In this document: positions 1 to 5,401 of the stretch, piece by piece | Numbering within the stretch: position 1 is the stretch's first letter | How the letters are laid out: the number at the start of each line of letters is the position of its first letter | DNA from: a bacterium | Lineage (GTDB): Bacteria > Bacillota_I > Bacilli_A > Acholeplasmatales > JAEDCM01 | DNA length: 8,149 nucleotides | Assembly: GCA_024695185.1 (NCBI GenBank) | Contig: JAILIR010000159.1 | Span: forward strand, 1-8,149 | Direction: 5' to 3' | Translations under genes and position numbers: made by a program | Notes under the pieces: generated by a model | The model's input: only the letters and a program-made list of their open reading frames with translations | Databases searched by the model: none | What the model was told of the DNA's origin: nothing

Positions 1-1
1 A

Positions 2-169
2 GACGTTATTGGTATGAAGTTCGGTTCATTATTTGATGCAACTCAAACAATGGTATCTAAGATTGACAACAACTACTATCAAGTACAAGTTGTTTCTTGG
101 TATGACAACGAAAACTCATACACTAGCCAAATGGTTAGAACTATTAAATACTTCGCTGAAATTAAGTAA
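2..169 (+). CDS. gap: Glyceraldehyde-3-phosphate dehydrogenase, C-terminal end (partial, 5' cut by window)
   Basis: This is the last ~55 codons of a gene that starts before the window; the reading frame begins at base 2 and ends with TAA at 167-169. The translation contains GSLFDATQT and then VVSWYDNENSYTSQMVRT, ending KYFAEIK. This is the conserved C-terminal segment of glycolytic GAPDH, the NAD-dependent enzyme that oxidises glyceraldehyde-3-phosphate to 1,3-bisphosphoglycerate in the cytoplasm. The Asn-Glu of the WYDNE motif lies in the part of the family that contacts the nicotinamide end of NAD. The fragment uses C-ending codons (all four Asn codons are AAC, most Asp codons GAC), unlike the AAT/GAT-rich genes downstream, which fits a highly expressed gene. 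A terminator follows 25 bases after the stop. The identity is firm; which gap paralogue it is cannot be told from this end. Confidence 0.93.
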   Translation, partial: DVIGMKFGSLFDATQTMVSKIDNNYYQVQVVSWYDNENSYTSQMVRTIKYFAEIK

Positions 170-194
170 TCCAACTTAAAACAATATTTAAAAG

Positions 195-222
195 GCTCTA
201 GTTTATACTAGAGCTTTTTTTT
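195..222 (+). terminator. Rho-independent terminator of gap
   Basis: A perfect 8-bp stem (GCTCTAGT at 195-202 with ACTAGAGC at 207-214) encloses a 4-base loop and is followed directly by eight T residues (215-222). AAAG just upstream can pair with the first T's and lengthen the stem. It lies 25 bases after the gap stop codon and separates gap transcription from ung. Confidence 0.92.
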
Positions 223-230
223 GCTATAAT
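202..230 (+). promoter_or_regulatory. Extended -10 promoter for ung
   Basis: TGCTATAAT at 222-230 is a perfect extended -10 element (TGn plus consensus TATAAT). A weak -35 (TTTATA, 202-207) with 17-bp spacing would lie inside the gap terminator stem, so recognition probably rests on the extended -10. The predicted start near 237 leaves an untranslated leader of only about 10 bases before the ATG at 247. Confidence 0.7.
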
Positions 231-246
231 ATATTTGGTGATTAAT

Positions 247-882
247 ATGTGGAGCGAATTCTTTAATGAAATTAAACAAACTGAATATTATAATAATTTA
301 AAACACTTTATTAATAATGAATATAATAATAAAGTATGCTATCCTCCATATAATGACATGTTTAAGGCATACCACTTAACAGAATACGAAAATGTTAAAT
401 GTGTTATTATAGGCCAAGATCCATACCATACAAAAGGTTATGCGAATGGACTAGCTTTTAGTGTGCCTAATGATGTTAAAATATCGCCATCTTTAGCCAA
501 TATCTTTAAAGAACTAGAAAGTGATTTAGGCATTAAAAGAACTAATACAGATTTATCTGATTGGGCAAAACAAGGAGTATTTTTACTTAACGCAGGCTTA
601 TCTGTAGTAGAAGGTAATCCATCTAGTCATATAAAATACTGGGAAGAGTTTACTAATAAAACAATAGAATATTTAGAGAAAAATAATAATGTAATAGTAT
701 ATATTTTATGGGGTAATTATGCTAGAAGTAAGAAGAGTTTAATTACTAATAAAAACCATTATGTAATTGAATCAGCACACCCATCACCACTAGGAGCTTT
801 TAAAGGTTTTTTTGGATCTAAACCATTTTCAAAAGTAAATAAAATATTAAAAGAAAATAATATTGAAGAAATTAAATGGTAA
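247..882 (+). CDS. ung: Uracil-DNA glycosylase, family 1
   Basis: Removes uracil from DNA by cutting the N-glycosidic bond, the first step of base excision repair of deaminated cytosine or misincorporated dUMP. The product is 211 residues, slightly shorter than the E. coli enzyme (229). All family-1 signatures are present: YPP near residue 32, the water-activating GQDPYH at 56-61 with catalytic Asp58, the YANGLAFSV segment at 65-73 that lines the uracil pocket, LLN at 113-115 supplying the uracil-reading Asn, the Ser-His pair at 127-128, and the HPSPL minor-groove loop at 178-182 with its conserved His, followed by GFFGSKPFS. I chose ATG 247 because GGTGAT (237-242) is a suitable ribosome site 4-6 bases before it. 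In-frame TTG (235) and GTG (238) would put the start on top of that site and on the predicted transcription start. The gene is monocistronic: its own promoter lies upstream and another promoter follows it. No terminator is visible after it. Confidence 0.97.
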   Translation: MWSEFFNEIKQTEYYNNLKHFINNEYNNKVCYPPYNDMFKAYHLTEYENVKCVIIGQDPYHTKGYANGLAFSVPNDVKISPSLANIFKELESDLGIKRTNTDLSDWAKQGVFLLNAGLSVVEGNPSSHIKYWEEFTNKTIEYLEKNNNVIVYILWGNYARSKKSLITNKNHYVIESAHPSPLGAFKGFFGSKPFSKVNKILKENNIEEIKW

Positions 883-885
883 TAC

Positions 886-913
886 TTGATTATTATAAAA
901 AAAGATATATAAT
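886..913 (+). promoter_or_regulatory. Sigma-A-like promoter for the folate riboswitch and folT
   Basis: TTGATT (886-891) and a perfect TATAAT (908-913) are separated by 16 bases. The predicted transcription start near 920 is just before the first aptamer strand at 928, which is where a riboswitch promoter should be. The region is AT-rich, so either box alone would mean little; the spacing and position support it. Confidence 0.7.
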
Positions 914-927
914 AATATTGTTGTTTA

Positions 928-1017
928 ACAGAGTAGTTAAAGGGCGTTAAGTGTCATACCACGGGATGTTGGGTATGGACGAACACAATTGTGGCGGTCC
1001 TTTAGCGCGTCCGCTGT
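928..1017 (+). promoter_or_regulatory. Tetrahydrofolate (THF) riboswitch aptamer
   Basis: Binds reduced folates in the nascent mRNA and controls the FolT gene that follows. Conserved aptamer blocks occur in order: AGAGTAG (930-936), GCGTTAAGTG (944-953), GGGATGT (963-969), ACGAA (979-983), GCGGT (994-998) and GTCCGCT (1009-1015). The fold can be drawn. P1 is ACAG 928-931 with CTGT 1014-1017. P2 is 937-943 with 999-1005 (seven pairs, one G-U). P3 is CATACC 955-960 with GGTATG 972-977. P4 is CAC 984-986 with GTG 991-993. The pseudoknot joins loop GGATG 964-968 to CGTCC 1008-1012, with one wobble pair. This is the class described upstream of folate transport and synthesis genes in Firmicutes, and the downstream gene agrees. 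Confidence 0.93.
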
Positions 1018-1029
1018 ATTTTTATAGTG

Positions 1030-1058
1030 GACCTCTAGTTTAGAAAGGGGTCTTTTTT
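1030..1058 (+). terminator. Riboswitch expression platform: terminator that also masks the folT ribosome site
   Basis: GACCTC (1030-1035) pairs with GGGGTC (1047-1052; one G-U) and is followed by six T's (1053-1058) ending just before the ATG at 1060. The 3' strand contains the only good Shine-Dalgarno site (AAAGGGG, 1044-1050). Forming the hairpin would therefore both stop transcription and hide the ribosome site. A competing pairing is visible: GGTCC (996-1000, partly the P2 3' strand) with GGACC (1029-1033). This would free the ribosome site when the aptamer is not folded, predicting OFF with folate and ON without it. A second alternative hairpin, 1011-1018 with 1023-1030, uses up the P1 strand. 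The switching model is inferred. Confidence 0.72.
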
Positions 1059-1059
1059 A

Positions 1060-2382
1060 ATGGCAAAAATTTTGAAAAAAGGTTGGTTTGTAATAGTAGT
1101 AATATTTATTACTTTTACTCTTCTTGGCTTTTTTATTCCATGGACTTTTTGCAAAGGAAATGGAAAAATTATTAAGTTTAAGTATACAACTAAGCTTGAT
1201 GTAGATGTTTATGATTATACAAGAGAAGAAAACATCAATAAAGTTAAAAGTCTAACAACAAGCATGTATACAGGTGGTAGCTTAACTACTTATCAATATG
1301 TAAATATTAAAAAGATTGAGGCAGTAGAAAAAGATGGTTATTACCAAATAACAGTAAATAAAGATGCATTTAGTGATTCTAATATTAAAAATGCTGAAAC
1401 AACTGCTAAAGGCTTTATGAGACACTTAACTTTAGTAGTCGCCGAAAAATATGTTGATTTAGCTGATTATCCTGATTATCAAATTGAAAAGAAGGATAAG
1501 GATGGTAATGTTGTAACTGATGATGAAGGAAATCCAATCATGTTAAACATAAAAGGTATATCTAATATATTTGATGTTGAATTTTATGAAAAGAATTCAC
1601 TAGATAAAAGTGGTAATTTATTAATATCAGAAACAAAATATAAGAGAAATGATATGATTATTCTAGGCTTATGCATAGGCGCAGGAGTAGGTATTATTTT
1701 AGGGTTTACTTTAACGCTTTTACTAGGTAAAAAGTTTAGTGATAAGCTAGAAAGAGAAGAAGAAATATTTGATAACGAAACAGTATTTAAAACACCATTC
1801 CATAAAAAATATTGGCTTCTATCTGCCAAAGAATTAAAGAGTGTTAAGAAAATGGTGATAATGGCTTTATTACTAGGTTTAACACTAATATCAAAACTAA
1901 TTGTTCTACCTAGCGGATTTGGAGCATTAGGCTTTAGATTTGGGCTTATTTTCTTAAGCGTTGCAGCCATGATAGGTGGGCCTGTTCCTGCTTTGATTAT
2001 AGGTGCTCTATCTGATATTTTAGGATTCTTCTTATTTGAATCTGGTAGTGGAGCATTTAATCCAATATTCACAGCTAGTGCTATGTTATCATGCTTTATT
2101 TATGGATTATGTTTCTATAGAACAAACATAAGCTTTACTAAAGCATTAATTGCTAGAATATTTGTTAATTTTATATGCAATTTCTTAATTGAAGGATTTG
2201 GCCAAATCATCGTTTATGATTATAAATTCTCATGGCTATATTTAACAAGCTTACCTAAACAAGTAGCTTATTTAATACCACAAAGTATCATCATATTTGT
2301 TGTGTTAATAGTAGTTGCGCCTATAGCAGCAGATACAAACTTTATTGACGAAAAGATAAAAAAAGGAATATCTTTATTTTAA
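1060..2382 (+). CDS. folT: Folate ECF transporter S component (FolT-like) with long N-terminal extension
   Basis: Substrate-binding membrane subunit expected to capture folate and pair with a shared ECF energising module (EcfA/A'/T), which is not encoded here. Residues ~262-425 look like FolT: several hydrophobic helices, GFRFGLIFLS (291-300), GALSDILGFFLF (315-326) with the typical Asp, an NPIFTASAMLS helix followed by IYGLCFYR (347-354), and a final SLPKQVAYLIPQS (397-409). The upstream THF riboswitch independently supports folate as substrate. Odd: FolT proteins are usually ~170-190 residues, but this one has 440. The extra part holds a TM helix (9-28), a ~165-residue soluble, probably extracellular domain (32-197), a second TM (199-222) and a charged cytoplasmic linker (223-261). 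I recognise no family for the soluble domain. The ATG lies 9 bases after AAAGGGG. S-component call is firm; exact substrate is strong by context. Confidence 0.86.
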   Translation: MAKILKKGWFVIVVIFITFTLLGFFIPWTFCKGNGKIIKFKYTTKLDVDVYDYTREENINKVKSLTTSMYTGGSLTTYQYVNIKKIEAVEKDGYYQITVNKDAFSDSNIKNAETTAKGFMRHLTLVVAEKYVDLADYPDYQIEKKDKDGNVVTDDEGNPIMLNIKGISNIFDVEFYEKNSLDKSGNLLISETKYKRNDMIILGLCIGAGVGIILGFTLTLLLGKKFSDKLEREEEIFDNETVFKTPFHKKYWLLSAKELKSVKKMVIMALLLGLTLISKLIVLPSGFGALGFRFGLIFLSVAAMIGGPVPALIIGALSDILGFFLFESGSGAFNPIFTASAMLSCFIYGLCFYRTNISFTKALIARIFVNFICNFLIEGFGQIIVYDYKFSWLYLTSLPKQVAYLIPQSIIIFVVLIVVAPIAADTNFIDEKIKKGISLF

Positions 2383-2407
2383 TAAAATAAAAACAGTTTA
2401 CTTTTTG

Positions 2408-2436
2408 TTGACACTCTGCCTACACTATGATAAAAT
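2408..2436 (+). promoter_or_regulatory. Strong near-consensus promoter of the surface protein/toxin operon
   Basis: A perfect TTGACA (2408-2413), exactly 17 bases, then TAAAAT (2431-2436) preceded by TGA, making an extended -10. Predicted transcription start is near 2443. The ribosome site GGGGTGAT (2456-2463) is 6 bases before the ATG at 2470. No other convincing promoter or terminator is seen before the window end, so the next three genes are probably one transcript. Confidence 0.85.
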
Positions 2437-2469
2437 GTTAATAGAAATGGGTTATGGGGTGATATATAT

Positions 2470-5391
2470 ATGATAGTAGATTGGATATTAAAGAGAAAAT
2501 ATGTTTTTTTCGTATTTCCTCTTTTTATTTTTGCATTGATTTTTGCTTTTTCATCAAAAGTTGATGCTACACCAGGAGATTATTATGCCACTGTGGGATA
2601 TAATAATACATACACTTTAGTAACAACTTCTAGTGCTAGTACTTTAAATAATATAAATTATTGTTTAGGAATTAATGGTCAAAAGTGTGCGTTAGATAGT
2701 AACGCTCCTTTAATTAAAAGGGAATATGGCAATTATTATAGCAGTACTCCAATCGCGAGCCAGAGATTTTATTTTGAGTACATGAATGTCAACACATTAC
2801 AGGGAGCCAGGATGTATAGGATTAAGTCTCCTATGGATATGGCTGGTTGCTTAACCATTAATGGAAATATAGAAACAAACGCTACTATAACTTATAGTAA
2901 AGTGAGTAGTTCAATTGAATCCTACCAAAGATGGCTTTTAAGAAAATGTGTTAATGGTAAATATCAAATTGTTCCAGAAAGGAATACTGATTTAGCAATT
3001 TGTTATGGTGAAACAAATGTTTACCTTGCAAAAGCGACTAGTTCATTTACATATTTTGAATTAAAAAGTGTAACAAGTGGTACTTACGAGGTTAAAACTA
3101 ACATACAAAAGTGTACTACAGCATATAATTACAATACATCAAATATTGTAGAACGTTTTTTGGATCCATTAACTGACGGAACAGGAAGAATCTCGAGTAT
3201 GTTTACAATGGGTATAGATGCTGATAATTATAATACTTATAATGGTGTTAAAGCATATACTTTGAATCCTACCAAAACTACTACATTTAAGATTCATTTA
3301 AATAGAACATTTGGTAATTCTTCATATTCGTCGGATGGCGATATATTATATGGTACAACTCCTAAAGACTCTAATACTAAATACACTTGGAAATTAAACG
3401 ATGATAAAACAAACTACTTTTGTGGTTCTTTGTATAGTCATTCATATTATGTAGGTAAAGGAATGTTTTTAATTGAATTATCAAGTGACAATAAAACTTA
3501 TAACGTTTATGAGACAAATGCATATCCATCATTTGATCATGAAGATACATTTTCTCTTAATAAAGACATAATATCAAATGGAACATATGTTAGAATTGCT
3601 TATGTTTTCCAGGTGATAAATACTAAAACTAATGAAACTATGAATATACGCGAAACAAGTGAACCTTTCTACTTAGTATATGATGGATTTGGAAATGATG
3701 ATTTAGGTGTAGTCAAAATCAATTATAGTAATCCAAATATAGCCACTGAATTCTCTGATGGCGCAGAAATGGAAATAGTAAAAATAGCTAGCACTTTAAA
3801 AAATGGGGCTATTGTTGCAGGTGGCTTTTCTATACAAGAAGTAATTAATGGCTATACTATAAAAGTTTATTTGAATGGTAATAGTGTTGCATATTCAGAG
3901 AACAAAAAATATGCCGCAGTAGGCAAATATGAGATAACTGTTACTTCAAAGCTTGGAAATAGTAAAAATATAACAATTTATAATATATCTTCTTCAACAG
4001 ATGCAACAACTGTTAAAAAATCATTAAAAGAATTGTATTTTGTTGACTATTTTAAAGATATATATGAGATAGATAATAGTTTCATTAAGGGAAACAGGAT
4101 TCTTAGTGGAAGTAGTGATTATTTAGAAAAAGAAAATATAAAACTACCTTATTCATGGGTTAATGTTCCTTTATTTACAGTTGGATGTAGTTATAGAATT
4201 GCTTCAACAACAAATCTTCCACCATTAACTGGAACAATTACAAGAATTAATAATAGTGATACAGAAACAATAAATATTACAACTAGTGCAGATTTAACTA
4301 GCGGAAGATTAAATAAAAGCGGTTATTACACAGCGTCACTAAGTACAACAAACGATACTGGCTATATTGTTAATTTCAGTTTTGCATGGATGGTAGTAGA
4401 TGAAGAACCAGGACCTGTTATTAATGAATTGTTGATTAAAACAAAATCTCAAGAAATATATGATTTAAAGCCGGTTTATTATGCTGTTAATGTGGAATGT
4501 GGCAGTTATAAATATGAAGAAAACGGCGAAGAAGTAGAAAAAAAAGGTGTGTTAACTTATGCCTTTTCAACATATGAAAAAGCATTGGATTTTGCTTTAA
4601 AAAATGAAAAAAAATATGTTGTCAAGACTGATGAAGGATATGTTTATTCACATTGTAATTATGCATGGGCTATAGATGAGTATGATTTGTTTGGCTTGAT
4701 GTATGATAATGCGAAAAATAATGTATTTAAGAGCTTTTTCTCAAAAGAAAACAAGATTATTACTAATAGGATTAGTATAAGCGACTCAAACAATAAAGAA
4801 GACGCTTATCAGATTTCATTTAACAATGATAATAATTGTATGATAGTTACAAATTCGATAGAGGAAAGAGAAGCATTAACAGAAAGACAACCATTTATCA
4901 ATAATTACCAATTTATAAATGTTGATATAGATAGCAGTAGAGTTAAAATTGTCAATGAAGAAACTAATGAGGAATATGAAATAGAATTTGGCGTTGAAGT
5001 ATATAAACAATTAGAAAACAAAAATGCTCCTACTGGAAAGTATAAAGTTGTTGAGTACAACTGTCATAATATCAAAAATGAATATTATGTATATTATATT
5101 TCAGAGCAATTTGATTCATCTATTGTTGTTAATGCAAAGAAGAATAATGAAAGTATTACTATAGATAGCAATGATAATAATACAAGTATTTCTTCGAATT
5201 CATTTACAATTAGTGATGTTAAATGTGAGTATGATGATCATTGCTTAATTTATATTAGGCATAACAATGAGTATGAAGTGTATGATTCTTATGAATTTGA
5301 TGTTTTAACAATTTCTGAAAAAGGCTCATACGAAATTAAATTTATTGATAGATTAGGCAGATGTATCCTAATTAATCTATCAATTGAATAG
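2470..5391 (+). CDS. Large secreted cell-surface protein with Ig-like repeats and possible lectin-like region
   Basis: Not assignable to a named family. A Sec signal peptide is clear: basic KRK (8-10), a hydrophobic core (11-27) and a likely cut after VDA (31-33). Residues ~40-210 have the feel of a ricin-type beta-trefoil, with a QRW (153-155) matching the Q-x-W motif and repeated short strands, but only one such motif is clean. Later parts contain repeated 'G-x-Y-x-I/V ... GN/GR ... hydrophobic strand' endings typical of bacterial Ig-like domains: GKYEITVTSKLGN (485-497), GYYTASLST (618-626), GKYKVVEYN (856-864) and GSYEIKFIDRLGR (952-964). There are about 15 Cys, some closely paired (65/73, 919/925), suggesting disulfides outside the cell. 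There is no LPXTG motif or C-terminal anchor, so it is released or held non-covalently. It has its own strong promoter and ends 10 bases before the toxin-like gene, so a role in display, adhesion or toxin delivery is possible but inferred. Confidence 0.8.
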   Translation: MIVDWILKRKYVFFVFPLFIFALIFAFSSKVDATPGDYYATVGYNNTYTLVTTSSASTLNNINYCLGINGQKCALDSNAPLIKREYGNYYSSTPIASQRFYFEYMNVNTLQGARMYRIKSPMDMAGCLTINGNIETNATITYSKVSSSIESYQRWLLRKCVNGKYQIVPERNTDLAICYGETNVYLAKATSSFTYFELKSVTSGTYEVKTNIQKCTTAYNYNTSNIVERFLDPLTDGTGRISSMFTMGIDADNYNTYNGVKAYTLNPTKTTTFKIHLNRTFGNSSYSSDGDILYGTTPKDSNTKYTWKLNDDKTNYFCGSLYSHSYYVGKGMFLIELSSDNKTYNVYETNAYPSFDHEDTFSLNKDIISNGTYVRIAYVFQVINTKTNETMNIRETSEPFYLVYDGFGNDDLGVVKINYSNPNIATEFSDGAEMEIVKIASTLKNGAIVAGGFSIQEVINGYTIKVYLNGNSVAYSENKKYAAVGKYEITVTSKLGNSKNITIYNISSSTDATTVKKSLKELYFVDYFKDIYEIDNSFIKGNRILSGSSDYLEKENIKLPYSWVNVPLFTVGCSYRIASTTNLPPLTGTITRINNSDTETINITTSADLTSGRLNKSGYYTASLSTTNDTGYIVNFSFAWMVVDEEPGPVINELLIKTKSQEIYDLKPVYYAVNVECGSYKYEENGEEVEKKGVLTYAFSTYEKALDFALKNEKKYVVKTDEGYVYSHCNYAWAIDEYDLFGLMYDNAKNNVFKSFFSKENKIITNRISISDSNNKEDAYQISFNNDNNCMIVTNSIEEREALTERQPFINNYQFINVDIDSSRVKIVNEETNEEYEIEFGVEVYKQLENKNAPTGKYKVVEYNCHNIKNEYYVYYISEQFDSSIVVNAKKNNESITIDSNDNNTSISSNSFTISDVKCEYDDHCLIYIRHNNEYEVYDSYEFDVLTISEKGSYEIKFIDRLGRCILINLSIE

Positions 5392-5397
5392 AGGAGG
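5391..5397 (+). promoter_or_regulatory. Shine-Dalgarno site fixing the start of the toxin-like gene
   Basis: GAGGAGG overlaps the last base of the upstream TAG and lies 4 bases before ATG 5402. It is the strongest ribosome site in the window. It rules out the in-frame TTG at 5384, which would make the site part of the coding sequence, and indicates translational coupling to the upstream gene. Confidence 0.85.
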
Positions 5398-5401
5398 CAA
5401 T

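Noticed and set aside
235..246. Upstream TTG (235) or GTG (238) as the ung start
   Set aside because: They coincide with the ribosome site GGTGAT and the predicted transcription start; ATG 247 gives the normal family N-terminus (MWSEFF).
1150..1650. Resemblance of the FolT extracellular extension to SecD/SecF first external domain
   Set aside because: Topology is superficially similar (TM, external alpha/beta domain), but none of the SecD/F signature motifs such as GLDLxGG can be found.
1584..2072. 162-codon open frame on the minus strand inside folT
   Set aside because: Antisense shadow of the membrane-helix region, with Pro/Asn/Ser-rich composition and no ribosome site; the sense gene is clearly conserved.
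2383..2407. Possible intrinsic terminator after folT (A-run, then T-run at 2402-2406)
   Set aside because: Only A-T pairs with mismatches and no GC stem; too weak to call.
5384..5401. TTG start for the toxin gene overlapping the upstream gene
   Set aside because: It would translate the GAGGAGG ribosome site itself; ATG 5402 starts a classic MKK plus hydrophobic anchor at the right spacing.
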